Assembly: GCA_021413585.1 (NCBI GenBank) | Contig: JAIOQB010000095.1 | Coordinates: 1-43,078 of the forward strand | DNA length: 43,078 bases | Direction of reading: 5' to 3' | Source: Planctomycetia bacterium | GTDB taxonomy: Bacteria; Planctomycetota; Planctomycetia; Pirellulales; UBA7805 | Shown: positions 33,181 through 41,887 of the stretch, piece after piece | Layout: each line of letters opens with the position of its first letter | Position numbering within the stretch: the first letter of the stretch is position 1 | Notes under the pieces: generated by a model | Database searches by the model: none | Told to the model about the DNA's origin: nothing | The model's input: the letters and a program-made list of their open reading frames with translations, nothing else | Made by a program: the position numbers and the translations under genes

Positions 33181-34119
33181 CTACGAGGCCGCGATCGCCG
33201 GCTGCTTGTCCGGGTGGAGATAGATAAAGCTCTTCCCCAGCCGGCCGCCGTAGTTGCCTGCCGAAATGCGGAGCAGGCCGGGCGTGTTCACCGAGGCGGA
33301 GATCGCAGCCTGGGTGGCGTGAATGATCGACGGCAGATCGCGGCCGTTGATGATGATCTCCATCACCGAGCGGACATTGGCCGGCAGCTCCGATTTTGCC
33401 TTGGGATCGTCAACCAGCAGCGGGCAAAACTTTTCGTACGTGCTGGCCACGCTGAAGCTGTATTTGCTTCCCGCTTTGGATCCGCTGCCGGCAATGCCGC
33501 CAGGGAAGGGCATGATGACCCCCGGACACTGTTGCACCGCCGCCACTCCCGCTTCGGCGGCCGCCAACGCGGCGTCGGTGGTTTCGCCAAAGTACCACAG
33601 GTTGCCTCCCATCAGGCCTTCGGCGTAGCCCAGGCGCCGATCGAGGATGAACTCACCGCCGAGCGTGGGAATCCACCACATCGGGCGGCCGAATCGCTTG
33701 ATTCGTTTCTGAAACCCGTCGCCGAAAAACGCGATCTTGCGCCCCAGCCGAAAGTAGCTGGCCGAGTCGATCAGGGTGAAGCACGCCGTGGTGGGGCAGG
33801 TGAGCACGTTCTGGCTGATGCGCACCAAGGCCGCGCGCTCCAGTGCTTCCACTCGGTCTTTGCGGAACCGGGGGACGTGCAATTGGACGATCGCCCCGGG
33901 ACGTCCGTCCGGAGTAGCGAAAGTTTCGTCGCCGCCGGGACCGACGAAGCGATCTACCCCGGCTTCGCAATCGCACAGGATCGTGCTCGACGCATTGCCG
34001 GTGACGGCGTCGACCGCGTGTCGCACCCACGTCATGTCGCGGGCGGTGATCAGGAACTCCGCGTACAGGCTGCGAAACGCTTCCGCGTAGGTGTCATCGA
34101 TCACGGCGCCCATGAACAT
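33181..34119 (-). CDS. fhcD: Formylmethanofuran:tetrahydromethanopterin formyltransferase
   Basis: Transfers the formyl group between methanofuran and tetrahydromethanopterin, a step of the C1 pathway used for formaldehyde oxidation in methylotrophs and many planctomycetes. About 312 residues, near the usual 300. Family blocks seen: IDDTYAEAFRSLYAEFLITA at the N-terminus, ILCDCEAGVDR, TPDGRPGAIVQLHV, ISQNVLTCPTTACF in the middle and GGRLGKSFIYLHP at the end. Two ATGs compete; ATG 34113 has AGGGA closer and gives MGAVIDDTYAEAF. The other fhc subunits (A, B, C) are not in the window, so it is an orphan. It lies 41 bases after the 5-formyl-THF cyclo-ligase gene on the same strand, joining the two C1 carriers' pathways. 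Confidence 0.9.
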   Translation of the reverse strand: MFMGAVIDDTYAEAFRSLYAEFLITARDMTWVRHAVDAVTGNASSTILCDCEAGVDRFVGPGGDETFATPDGRPGAIVQLHVPRFRKDRVEALERAALVRISQNVLTCPTTACFTLIDSASYFRLGRKIAFFGDGFQKRIKRFGRPMWWIPTLGGEFILDRRLGYAEGLMGGNLWYFGETTDAALAAAEAGVAAVQQCPGVIMPFPGGIAGSGSKAGSKYSFSVASTYEKFCPLLVDDPKAKSELPANVRSVMEIIINGRDLPSIIHATQAAISASVNTPGLLRISAGNYGGRLGKSFIYLHPDKQPAIAAS

Positions 34120-34160
34120 CCCTGCTCGTCAGCTTGACTCGTCGTCAGCCCCGTCGCTTA

Positions 34161-34787
34161 CTAATCTTGCCGCCGGTTGCGGCCGTCATACACTGCCGAC
34201 TCAGTGACAATCTTGTCCATGAAAACATCGTGCGCGTCGACGATCAGATTGTCGAACAACTGGCATTCGTAGCACAGGCCGATCAAGGGGGCACCGGGCC
34301 GCACGCGTCCCAGCAGCCGGTCATAATATCCTTGGCCATTCCCCATCCGGCCGCCGTCGCGGCTGAAACCCACGCCGGGGACGATCACCAGGTCCATTTG
34401 CTCGGGCTGGAATTCCTTGCCCGGCTCGCCCCAGCGTTCGCGCGGCGGCTCTAGAATCTTCCACTTGCCGACGACCAATTCGTCCATGCTCTGCAGCCAC
34501 CACAGGTTCAGCTTATTGGCCCCGGCTTCGTCGGTGGTGCAATACGGCACGATGATCCGCTTGTCGCTGGCGAGCGCCGCTGGCAGCGCGTGACGAGTAC
34601 GCAACTCGGACCGGCAATCGAGGTACCACAACACGGTTTCAGCCGCTTGGTACTCCGGCAACTGCATGAGCGTGGCGACGGCCGCGGCACTGACCGCGTC
34701 CTTTTCCTCCTGGGCATTTCGCGCGTCGTACGCCGAACGGCGCAGGACGGCTTTGGCTTCGACTTGCTCGGTCGGCGTGGCGCTCAA
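34161..34787 (-). CDS. 5-formyltetrahydrofolate cyclo-ligase
   Basis: Converts 5-formyl-THF to 5,10-methenyl-THF using ATP, returning the storage form to the folate C1 pool. 208 residues, the normal size. The nucleotide-binding signature DGGRMGNGQGYYDRLL corresponds to the family's GGRLGYGGGYYDRFL, preceded by MDLVIVPGVGFS. The N-terminal basic helix (VLRRSAYDARNA) and the VLWYLDCRSEL strand also fit. The start is TTG 34787 with GGGAG ten bases upstream. It forms a pair with fhcD downstream. Confidence 0.88.
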   Translation of the reverse strand: MSATPTEQVEAKAVLRRSAYDARNAQEEKDAVSAAAVATLMQLPEYQAAETVLWYLDCRSELRTRHALPAALASDKRIIVPYCTTDEAGANKLNLWWLQSMDELVVGKWKILEPPRERWGEPGKEFQPEQMDLVIVPGVGFSRDGGRMGNGQGYYDRLLGRVRPGAPLIGLCYECQLFDNLIVDAHDVFMDKIVTESAVYDGRNRRQD

Positions 34788-34917
34788 TGGACTGATGCTC
34801 CCGGAAGAAACGGCCGCTTGTCATGTGCTCGGGATTATACTTTGCTGCGCGGCTCCTCGAAAGTGACTGCGTTTATTGGCGGGGTTTGTCGGCGGGCAGG
34901 GCAGAGGCCCGATGATT

Positions 34918-34945
34918 AACAACCCGCAGCATTATCAGGGTTGTT
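34918..34945. other. Intergenic hairpin in the 34788-35004 gap
   Basis: Arms AACAACCC (34918-34925) and GGGTTGTT (34938-34945) with a 12-base loop. It lies downstream of the small coiled-coil gene on the minus strand and could end that transcript, but no T tract follows. Nothing else recognisable in this gap. Confidence 0.3.
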
Positions 34946-35004
34946 GCAGCCGCACGAGAATGGCGCGGTAAAGATCGGACAGATACAATGTCCGGCGAAT
35001 TGCC

Positions 35005-35178
35005 TCAAGCTTCGCTCTTGATCTTGGCCAGTTCCGCTTCGGCGGCGGCGATTTCCTTGGCGATCCGCTCCGGCTCCCCCGGCTCGTCGGGTTGGGCCTT
35101 CGCGCCGGCTAGTTGCAGGCGCAGCTTCTTAAGCCGTTCGTTGAGCAGATCGATCCGTTTGCGGGCCTTCTTGTCCAT
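35005..35178 (-). CDS. Small coiled-coil protein, unknown function
   Basis: 57 residues from ATG 35178 (GGGGAG upstream); the open frame reaches 35220 but the added residues overlap the end of the neighbour's spacer. It begins MDKKARKRIDLLNERLKKLR and ends AEAELAKIKSEA; two amphipathic helices joined by a Pro/Glu-rich turn (QPDEPGEPER), typical of a helical hairpin. No membrane span or catalytic motif. It follows the CopD-like gene by 51 bases on the same strand. Confidence 0.6.
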   Translation of the reverse strand: MDKKARKRIDLLNERLKKLRLQLAGAKAQPDEPGEPERIAKEIAAAEAELAKIKSEA

Positions 35179-35229
35179 GTTAGGTGCGGCTCCCCTGAAA
35201 AATCTATACGGCTGGCGCAATCCTACATT

Positions 35230-35787
35230 CTACTTGCCGCCGGCCTGAAAGGGGGGCGCATCGGAGGATTGCTTCAGAACTTCCTGAACCTTATCAATGT
35301 TTGGACCGGTGTGAAAGCCGCGCATCACATCCCCAAGGCCGACCACCACCACCACCAGCACAATGCTGATGTTGAGCCACTTGCCCGCCTCGGCGCGAAT
35401 CTTGGCCGTGCCGGGACGGCTGCCGCTGAGCACGCTGGCGATGAAGAAGATTATCAAGGCCAGCACCATCTTGATGGTCAGAAAAATAGTGTACCCAGGC
35501 CGCGGCAAGTTCAACACCGCGTGATCGCGTGAGAAAGTCGTATTAAAGGTGTACATGTTCATTCCGCCGTTATAGAGTCCGGTCGCCAGCAGCACGAAAG
35601 CCGTGATCATCACCACCTTCGACCAGCGGCGGCGCGACGCGGCCAGAAACTCAGCCCGCGCGGCCTCCGGCAAGCTGGCGGCGGGCCCCACAATCGCAAT
35701 CCGCTCATACAACAGCCCCCCCACCAGCGCAATGGCCGACATGATGTGCAACCAGCGAAGAGCGATTCCGAGAGGGTCAAACTGCAT
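35230..35787 (-). CDS. CopD-like four-helix membrane protein
   Basis: 185 residues with four hydrophobic spans. The start MQFDPLGIALRWLHIMSAIA and the GGLLYERIAI stretch resemble CopD/HemJ-type proteins, in which the first helix carries a WLH motif. Further spans are around MITAFVLLATGLYNGGMN, IFLTIKMVLALIIFFIASVL and NISIVLVVVVVGLGDVM. AAGGAAA seven bases before ATG 35787 supports the start. The function (copper handling or haem-linked) cannot be settled. It lies 200 bases downstream of the Ser/Thr kinase gene on the same strand. Confidence 0.65.
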   Translation of the reverse strand: MQFDPLGIALRWLHIMSAIALVGGLLYERIAIVGPAASLPEAARAEFLAASRRRWSKVVMITAFVLLATGLYNGGMNMYTFNTTFSRDHAVLNLPRPGYTIFLTIKMVLALIIFFIASVLSGSRPGTAKIRAEAGKWLNISIVLVVVVVGLGDVMRGFHTGPNIDKVQEVLKQSSDAPPFQAGGK

Positions 35788-35841
35788 ATATTAATTTCCT
35801 TGCGAAGATAATTTTTTGAATGACCTAAAAACCACCCCGAG

Positions 35842-35861
35842 CCACGGGGATTATCCCGTGG
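35842..35861 (-). terminator. Hairpin after the Ser/Thr kinase gene
   Basis: Perfect arms CCACGGG (35842-35848) and CCCGTGG (35855-35861) with a six-base loop. On the minus strand it is followed within 15 bases by GGTTTTTAGG, so it may end the kinase transcript. It may equally be a dispersed intergenic palindrome. Confidence 0.4.
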
Positions 35862-35987
35862 TAACCAGCCCAGCCCGCTCCGACCACACCAGCGCGGTAG
35901 ATCGTAGGCTCTCAAGCCAAAATTGTCTATTGGGATTCAGAGCGGCGCGGCAGATCTCCAGGCAGCGCTAGAGCCAGCCAAGGCCAG

Positions 35988-37796
35988 CTATTGCTCGTTT
36001 GACTCCGGAATCTGCACCGCCAGCGTGGCGCGGGCACGGGCCACCAGGGGGGCTGCCCACGGTTCGTCGTGGTAGAGATCCACGATCGCCTGGCGAATGC
36101 GGCGGGCTTGATCCGGATCGCTTTGCGACACCTTGTCGGCTTGGCGCAAGCGATCTTCGATCAGCGATCTACGGACCGACGTCAAATCAGTCACGCGTTG
36201 CTTCATAGCGGGAATTTGTTGTCGGGCTGCTTCCACGAAATCGCGAATGCCGGGGGCCTGGCGGTTGCCGTCGCCATAAAGGTCCACGATTGCCTGCAAT
36301 CGCACGGCCGCGCGGTCGGGGCTGATTTCAGCCAGCTTGATCGCTTCCAGGTATTCACGTCCCAGCGCCGAGCGTGGATGGCGACGGCTCAGCAGCCTCG
36401 CCTGCACCAGGGCCGTCCCTTCGAGCTGCATCGTCGTGATGCGGGATTGATATCCCCGCATCTCTTCGGCACGTGGGTCGTTTGAATAGAGCGACAAAAA
36501 TCGGGCGATATCGTCCTTGGCGTCCACGAGCTTGTGATCGTCGTTCGACGACGCGGCCGCGTCGATACGTCGATACATGGAGTCGGCCGATTCCGGCTGC
36601 AATGAGAACCACACCACCCCCGCGATCGCGGCCAGCCCCACCACCAGCAGCATGGTGGCCAGCGAGATTAGCGGCTCGCGCTGCGACGAGCGCAATTCCG
36701 ACTCGCGCACCGCGTCTTCTTCCACCGTAGTAAAGCGGGTCGACGGCGGCGCCGGAACGGTGGCGCTGCTGAGCGGCGCCACGCTTTCGCCACCTGTCGA
36801 GCCGGTCAGATCGAAGTTGGAAGTGGCGCCCCCGGCGGCTGCGCCCGTGGCGGCGCCGCGCGTGGAGCCAAGCTGCCCGGATGAATCGCCGCCGTCGAGC
36901 GTGGCCTTGTACGACCCGCGGCGCGGAAGTTTCGGCGGCGGGGCCCCTTCCCCTGGCGCGTCGGGGTCCTTGCGAATCGACAATCCACGCTGCATCGCTT
37001 CCAGCCGCCGCGCCAGAATCAAAGCGTTGGGGAATCTCTGTTGCGGATCTTTGGCCAGAAGCTGGGCGATGATCTGCTCAAACTCGACGGGCGTCTCCGG
37101 GGCAAACCGTCGCACGGGCTCGGGCGTGGCGTAGCGCTGCAATTGCAGCATTTCCAACAGCGAGTCGCTGCGAAACGGCGGCCGCCCAGCCAGCAGGGCG
37201 TACATGACCCCCCCCAGGCTATAGAGGTCGCAATGATGCGTCACGCGCCGCCCGTCCGCCTGCTCGGGAGCCATATATTCGGCGGTGCCGAGCACGCCTC
37301 CTTCGCTCGTCAGGCCGGTGTTGCCGAACAGCCGGGCGATGCCGAAGTCGGTCAGCTTGACGTCTTCGTCCTGCGTGAGGATCAAGTTCGCCGGCTTGAT
37401 GTCGCGATGGACGATGCCGTGATCGTGCGCCAGTTTCAGCGCGCGGCAGAGCTTGATGCACAAGTTCGACACTTCGCGCCACTCGAACCGCCGGCCGCGC
37501 GTCAGCTCGTCTTCCAGGCTGACCCCTTCGACCAACTCCATGGCGTAGAACAGCACGTCGTCCTGCTGGCCGTAGCCGAAGAGCTGCACGATGTTGGGGT
37601 GATGCAGCTTTTTGAGCGATTCGATCTCCGCTTCAAACCGTTCGCGAAAGCCCGATTGCATGGCCAACTGCGGGGCCAGCACCTTCACCGCGGCGGGGGT
37701 GTTCAACTGCACGTTGACCGCGGCATAGACGGTCCCCATGCCGCCGCGCCCCAGTTGCTTGCCGATGCGGTATGGTCCAAGCTGCTCGAACTGCAT
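35988..37796 (-). CDS. Membrane-bound Ser/Thr protein kinase (PknB type)
   Basis: 602 residues from ATG 37796 (CAGGGG upstream); the longer frame to 37991 adds non-protein-like residues. The kinase domain spans about 8-275 with all motifs: GRGGMGTVY (16-24), Lys38 in AAVKVL, HRDIKPAN (130-137), DFG (150-152), GTAEYMAPEQ. A Pro/Gly/Ala-rich linker (about 280-370) leads to one membrane span (378-398, SLATMLLVVGLAAIAGVVW). The extracytoplasmic tail of about 200 residues is helical and TPR-like, with repeated R-x-x-I-V-D-L-Y stretches (AIVDLYGDGNRQA, AIVDLYHDEPWAA). Divergent from the MmgE/PrpD gene. Such kinases are abundant in planctomycetes; the substrate cannot be told. Confidence 0.92.
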   Translation of the reverse strand: MQFEQLGPYRIGKQLGRGGMGTVYAAVNVQLNTPAAVKVLAPQLAMQSGFRERFEAEIESLKKLHHPNIVQLFGYGQQDDVLFYAMELVEGVSLEDELTRGRRFEWREVSNLCIKLCRALKLAHDHGIVHRDIKPANLILTQDEDVKLTDFGIARLFGNTGLTSEGGVLGTAEYMAPEQADGRRVTHHCDLYSLGGVMYALLAGRPPFRSDSLLEMLQLQRYATPEPVRRFAPETPVEFEQIIAQLLAKDPQQRFPNALILARRLEAMQRGLSIRKDPDAPGEGAPPPKLPRRGSYKATLDGGDSSGQLGSTRGAATGAAAGGATSNFDLTGSTGGESVAPLSSATVPAPPSTRFTTVEEDAVRESELRSSQREPLISLATMLLVVGLAAIAGVVWFSLQPESADSMYRRIDAAASSNDDHKLVDAKDDIARFLSLYSNDPRAEEMRGYQSRITTMQLEGTALVQARLLSRRHPRSALGREYLEAIKLAEISPDRAAVRLQAIVDLYGDGNRQAPGIRDFVEAARQQIPAMKQRVTDLTSVRRSLIEDRLRQADKVSQSDPDQARRIRQAIVDLYHDEPWAAPLVARARATLAVQIPESNEQ

Positions 37797-38057
37797 GGAA
37801 CCCCTGGATGTCGCGCCGCTGCTGCGCGGCAAATGCGAAGTGCGGCAAAGCAGTAATGGCAAGGCAATCAGATAAGTAGAGCGGCCGATTCTATCCAATT
37901 GAAGCAGGCCGAATCGAGCCGTCCCTATATCGTACCAGGGGGACGAATGGCCCGCCACGGTCCCAACGGTAGCGCGGGTGCTTGCACCCACGAAATGGTC
38001 ACGCTTTCAGCCGACTTTCGCCCGACCGTAAGCAGTGCGATAATCCGACCGTCCGTT

Positions 38058-38090
38058 CCTCCAGCCTCAAGCCTCCAGCCTCCAGCCTGC
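38058..38090 (+). repeat. Short tandem repeat of GCCTCCA units
   Basis: Four imperfect copies of CCTCCAGCC / CCTCAAGCC run directly into the proposed MmgE/PrpD start at 38093 and leave no room for a normal ribosome binding site. A palindrome GGGTGC-TT-GCACCC lies upstream at 37976-37989. Confidence 0.5.
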
Positions 38091-38092
38091 CG

Positions 38093-39613
38093 ATGTCCCA
38101 TTTTCGCACACTCTCTCGACACGAAAACCAGGCCCGCGGGCTGGGGCAATATGCCCTCGATTTTGTCTCCGGCCGGCTGCCGCCGCCGGGGGCCGAAGTG
38201 TTGCGGCGACTGGAGCAATTTCACCTCGACAGCGTGGCCTGCGGTGTGTCGGCCGTGGCAATGGGAACCCGGGCACCCACGCTGCTGCGGGCCGAGGCTC
38301 TGGAGTACCGCCTTCCGGCAGGCGACCGCGGCGCGACGGTGTTTGGCGCATCGACCGTCGTGCGGCCAGAAAAGGCCGTGGTGGCCAATTGTTCGGCGGT
38401 GCGCGAATGGGACGCCAACGGCACGAATTTTGGCTACAACCCGGCTCGCGGCGCGACCGCCGGTGAGTTCGGCCACAATGATTTTTATCCGGTCGCGGTG
38501 GCCGCCGCGCAGCAGGCCAAACTCGATGGCCGGACGCTGCTCTTGGGCATGCTCGCGCTGGATGAAATCCGCGGCCGCCTGGCAGAAGTGTTTAGCCTGA
38601 AACATTACAAGATCGACCATGTCGTGCATGGGGCGATTGCCTCGGCCGCGGTCTACGGCGCGATGCTCGGCGCCACGGTCGATCAGATCGAGTCGGCCAT
38701 TGGCCTGCTCGTGGCCCATTACATTCCGTTCCGCGCGATCCGCGCCGGCGAGCAATTGTCCGATTCGAAGGGGGCGTCAGCGGCGCTGTCGGCCGAAGTG
38801 GCGGTGCTTTCGGTGCAGCGTGCTATGCGAGGGTTCGTCGGGCCGGCCGACATTTTCCGCAATCCGGAAGCAATCTTCTGCCTGTTCGAGCCGCCGCGCG
38901 AGCCGCACACCAGCCCCTTCGACCTGGCGCTCGCCACCAGCGGCGATGACTTCGCCATCATGGGCACGCACTTCAAGCTGGGCATTTACGAGCATCAATC
39001 GGCCGGGGCGATTGAGGCGCTGATCGATTTGTTGACCGCCAATCCGGCCCTACTCAACACGCCGGCCGAACTCGAAACATTGTGCGTGACAATCTACCAA
39101 CCGGCGTTCGGAATCATCGCCGATCCGGCCAAGCGCGACCCTCGCACGCGGCAGAGCGCCGACCATTCGCTCCCCTACATCCTGGCCCGCCTGCTGGCAA
39201 AAGCCTTCCGCCAGCGCCAAGTGGGTTGGGAAGCGTTGATGCTGCTGCCCGCGGACTACGACGACGCCGCGCTGGCCGACGCGGAAGTGCGGCAGATCAT
39301 CGACAAGATCGAAATCCAATACGGCGGCCCCGACTACGACGCCAAATACCCCGACGGCATCCCGACGTCCGTCTCGATCGAGCACCGCACGTTGGGCCGG
39401 CTGGAAAGCCCGCTGGTGATGTACCCTGCGGGGCATGCGCGGAATACGACCGCGAACCTAGCGCATTTGCTGGATGTTAAATTTGCTCGCCTCGCCGGCT
39501 TGGGGGTGGCCGATCCAGGCGAGCTGCGCCGCCGGTTCGCAAACCTGGCGGCGAAGTCGTCCGCCGACGTGGCACTGCTGTACGAGTTCGATCTGCTTGA
39601 CAAGGGAGCCTGA
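38093..39613 (+). CDS. MmgE/PrpD-family protein
   Basis: 506 residues from ATG 38093 (MSHFRTLSRHENQARGLGQY); the open frame begins at 37982 within the divergent promoter region. Family members include 2-methylcitrate dehydratase and aconitate-decarboxylase-type enzymes. Matching blocks: LDSVACGVSAVAMGTRAP, NCSAVREWDANGTNF, GEFGHNDFYPVAVAAAQ, VVHGAIASAAVYGAMLGA and a C-terminal LAHLLDVKFARLAGLG. The usual family N-terminal helix and the active-site His/Asp region are retained, so it is probably active, but the substrate is unknown. There are no prp genes around it (no PrpB or PrpC), so the methylcitrate cycle is not supported by context. The downstream gene follows after two bases. Confidence 0.85.
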   Translation: MSHFRTLSRHENQARGLGQYALDFVSGRLPPPGAEVLRRLEQFHLDSVACGVSAVAMGTRAPTLLRAEALEYRLPAGDRGATVFGASTVVRPEKAVVANCSAVREWDANGTNFGYNPARGATAGEFGHNDFYPVAVAAAQQAKLDGRTLLLGMLALDEIRGRLAEVFSLKHYKIDHVVHGAIASAAVYGAMLGATVDQIESAIGLLVAHYIPFRAIRAGEQLSDSKGASAALSAEVAVLSVQRAMRGFVGPADIFRNPEAIFCLFEPPREPHTSPFDLALATSGDDFAIMGTHFKLGIYEHQSAGAIEALIDLLTANPALLNTPAELETLCVTIYQPAFGIIADPAKRDPRTRQSADHSLPYILARLLAKAFRQRQVGWEALMLLPADYDDAALADAEVRQIIDKIEIQYGGPDYDAKYPDGIPTSVSIEHRTLGRLESPLVMYPAGHARNTTANLAHLLDVKFARLAGLGVADPGELRRRFANLAAKSSADVALLYEFDLLDKGA

Positions 39614-39615
39614 TC

Positions 39616-40242
39616 GTGACCGGCGCGTGCGATCCTGAACTGCTGGTAACCGGCGAAGGGAACTACTACTCCGAACGCGTCGCCACTCCATGGGCCGACG
39701 ACAGGGAGTTTCGGATTATTCCTCGACCGCTACCGGTATTGGGAATTTTCTTGATGAACCTGATGTTTGTGGGTTTTTTCTTCGGTATTCACTGGGCAGT
39801 AAAACAAGGCGGGGGAGACAACTTTGGGGTCTATTATGTGCCGATCGGCGTCGGACTTTTGACTTGCGCGGGTTACACGACCGTGATGATTTGGGGGTGC
39901 CGCAATGAAAACAGACAAGGTCCCTGGCTGATCTACAACAAGGCAATGAAGAAACTTCGACTTCCCCGCAATGCGGTCGAGTTCGACATCTCGGAGATCG
40001 TGCATCTCCAGTATTTGACGACGCCCCCCAGGAACCGATCTTGGGATCCCGAGACGTTGTCCGAACTCGTGTTGGTGACTAATAAGGATGGAAAACTCAC
40101 ACGTTGGGTGCTTATCGCGTCAGGGTTGAACTTTCGGGCGTTTGAATACCTGTTACGGCCGCTCGTGCAGCATACGCCATTGCCTGTGGTCAGGATTGTT
40201 GGTGATCGAAAACAGGTGAACATCACGCCATTTGTTCCGTGA
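39616..40242 (+). CDS. Unknown two-span membrane protein
   Basis: 208 residues from GTG 39616 with AAGGGAG seven bases upstream, only two bases after the MmgE/PrpD stop. Two adjacent membrane spans are seen at about 40-60 (VLGIFLMNLMFVGFFFGIHW) and about 73-93 (VPIGVGLLTCAGYTTVMIWG), followed by a soluble beta-rich region of about 110 residues (LRLPRNAVEFDISEIVHLQY, LSELVLVTNKDGKLTRWVLI). The layout resembles a small PH-like membrane protein, but I do not recognise the family. Base use is visibly more AT-rich than in the neighbours, which may mean a recent arrival. Confidence 0.6.
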   Translation: MTGACDPELLVTGEGNYYSERVATPWADDREFRIIPRPLPVLGIFLMNLMFVGFFFGIHWAVKQGGGDNFGVYYVPIGVGLLTCAGYTTVMIWGCRNENRQGPWLIYNKAMKKLRLPRNAVEFDISEIVHLQYLTTPPRNRSWDPETLSELVLVTNKDGKLTRWVLIASGLNFRAFEYLLRPLVQHTPLPVVRIVGDRKQVNITPFVP

Positions 40243-40390
40243 GCACCCTTACGCAGGGGATGCACATCCACCCGGGCTGGTTTTCTCGCCGGTGAACCGC
40301 GATGATGCAGCCCCTGTCGCCGGGCTTCCCTGGCCACGACTCAAAAGCCGCCGGTCCCCGCTCGGAGCATCCTTCGTATCAGATCTTCGC

Positions 40391-40407
40391 GCCGCTCGGG
40401 GAGCGGC
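40391..40407 (+). other. Perfect hairpin before truB
   Basis: GCCGCTC-GGG-GAGCGGC with a three-base loop, 25 bases before the truB start. No T tract follows. It may be a structure in the truB leader, a terminator of the preceding gene, or a dispersed palindrome. The rest of 40243-40432 has nothing recognisable. Confidence 0.35.
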
Positions 40408-40432
40408 GGCTAACACTCTTTGAAATGGCATC

Positions 40433-41338
40433 ATGGCGCACTTCGGCATTCTCAACGTCAACAAACCTCCTGGCCTGTCGTCGCGCACCGTGGTCGATGA
40501 CGTGCTGCGCGTCGTGGGGCGCGATGTGAAGGCGGGGCATGCCGGCACGTTGGACCCGCTGGCCAGCGGCGTGCTGGTGATCTGTCTGGGGCCGGCGACG
40601 CGGCTGATCGAGTGCGTGCAGCGAATGCCGAAATGCTACCACGGCACGTTTATACTTGGGCGCACCAGCGATACGGAAGACGTCGAAGGAGTGGTGACCG
40701 AACTTGCAAACGCGCCGGTGCCGGACCGTGCGGCCATCGAAGCGGCCGCGGCCTCCATGGTTGGCACGATTCAGCAGCGACCGCCGGCTTACTCCGCGTT
40801 GAAAGTGGCCGGCCGCAGGGCATACAAGTTGGCGCGGCAGGGTCGCGCCCCCGATCTCGCGCCGCGACCCGTGACGATCCACTCCATGGAGGTGATCGAG
40901 TACGACTATCCGCGGCTGACGCTCGACATCCGCTGCGGCTCGGGCACATACGTCCGCTCGCTGGGACGCGATCTGGCCGAGCAACTTGGCAGCGGCGCCG
41001 TGATGGCCGAACTGGTGCGGACCGAAATTGGTTCGTTCCTGCTGGGTGACGCGTGCCAGGTGTCGAACCTCACCGCGGACAACCTGCACGAGCATCTGCT
41101 CCCGCCGACGCGGGCTGTAGAGAATCTGCCGGTCGTGCGGCTTTCCGCTGAGGAAGTCGACCGGATCGCCCGTGGGCAGCCCATCGTTTATCCTCTGAAT
41201 CGAGGCGACGCCGCCAGCCAAACCGCCGCGCCGACGGAGTTTGCCGGGATCGACGAAGCCGGTACGCTGATCGCCCTGCTCTCCCCGCGCGGCGAAGACG
41301 AGCTGCGGCCGATGCGGGTGTTTCTAGGGGAACAATAG
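40433..41338 (+). CDS. truB: tRNA pseudouridine(55) synthase
   Basis: Makes pseudouridine at position 55 of the T-loop in elongator tRNAs. 301 residues, the usual length. The catalytic motif GHAGTLDPLASGVLVICLG carries the nucleophile Asp41, the start ILNVNKPPGLSSRTVVDDVL matches the family N-terminus, and RPPAYSALKVAGRRAYKLAR and SGTYVRSLGRDL are the RNA-binding and core motifs. The C-terminal part (about 230-300) is short and PUA-like. No obvious ribosome binding site precedes ATG 40433. It stands alone, without rbfA, infB or rpsO nearby. Confidence 0.93.
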   Translation: MAHFGILNVNKPPGLSSRTVVDDVLRVVGRDVKAGHAGTLDPLASGVLVICLGPATRLIECVQRMPKCYHGTFILGRTSDTEDVEGVVTELANAPVPDRAAIEAAAASMVGTIQQRPPAYSALKVAGRRAYKLARQGRAPDLAPRPVTIHSMEVIEYDYPRLTLDIRCGSGTYVRSLGRDLAEQLGSGAVMAELVRTEIGSFLLGDACQVSNLTADNLHEHLLPPTRAVENLPVVRLSAEEVDRIARGQPIVYPLNRGDAASQTAAPTEFAGIDEAGTLIALLSPRGEDELRPMRVFLGEQ

Positions 41339-41360
41339 CCCGAAGCCGAAGCGAGGAAGC

Positions 41361-41445
41361 GGGTGCCTGGGGCTGAACGTAGCACAGCGGAGTGAAGCCC
41401 CAGCGGTCGATTCTGGGGCATCGCTGCACTCTGCCCCAGGCACCC
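41361..41445. repeat. Dispersed hairpin repeat, copy 1
   Basis: Outer arms GGGTGCCTGGGGC (41361-41373) and GCCCCAGGCACCC (41433-41445) are perfect over 13 bases. Inside are two smaller hairpins: CTGGGGCT (41367-41374) with AGCCCCAG (41396-41403), and CTGGGGCA (41413-41420) with TGCCCCAG (41432-41439). It therefore folds either as one long or two short stems. It looks like a REP-type element. Confidence 0.7.
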
Positions 41446-41811
41446 AACCGTCACTCCGTTCGTGTTGTGGCGTCATTGCTATCGCCTCCATCATGTTGTT
41501 GCGCGTCGGAGTGTCCAACGACACTTCGCCCGCATACTTTTTCTCACCCTCACAACTTCGCGCGAATGCTCTCTGCCAGCATGCATCAAACGCGAAAAAT
41601 GTCCACGCGATCGTCACAATCGTCATCGGCGTTGGTTCGCCGGCTTGATTTCCGCGCCGCGCGGCGATTCGCCACTCGCCCGGCGCAAAGTCAGTGCTAA
41701 ACTTCCAACCGGGGAGATGCCACGCGGTGAGAAAGCAACCCGCCTCACTCGCTCGGCGCGAGTGTCTTCTACCCCACGAATCCGCTAGACAAATTGGCTG
41801 CTGAATCGTGA
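41446..41811. other. Gene-free stretch between two hairpin repeats
   Basis: No gene supported. A minus-strand open frame (41324-41860) spans the repeats and reads out repeat sequence, so it is not credible. No promoter or RNA gene recognised. Confidence 0.5.
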
Positions 41812-41834
41812 CTGGGGCGTTGCCCCAGGCACCC
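41812..41834. repeat. Dispersed hairpin repeat, partial copy 2
   Basis: CTGGGGC-GTT-GCCCCAG followed by GCACCC (41812-41834 in all), sharing GCCCCAGGCACCC with the 3' arm of copy 1, 380 bases away. It looks like a shortened copy that kept only the end arms. Confidence 0.6.
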
Positions 41835-41887
41835 GAAGCAGTCACCCCACCACGCTGCACACCAGGATTCGGGACATACGGTTGGGC

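Noticed and set aside
41324..41860. Minus-strand open frame of 178 codons near ftsK
   Set aside because: Translates the hairpin repeats and overlaps truB; typical spurious call.
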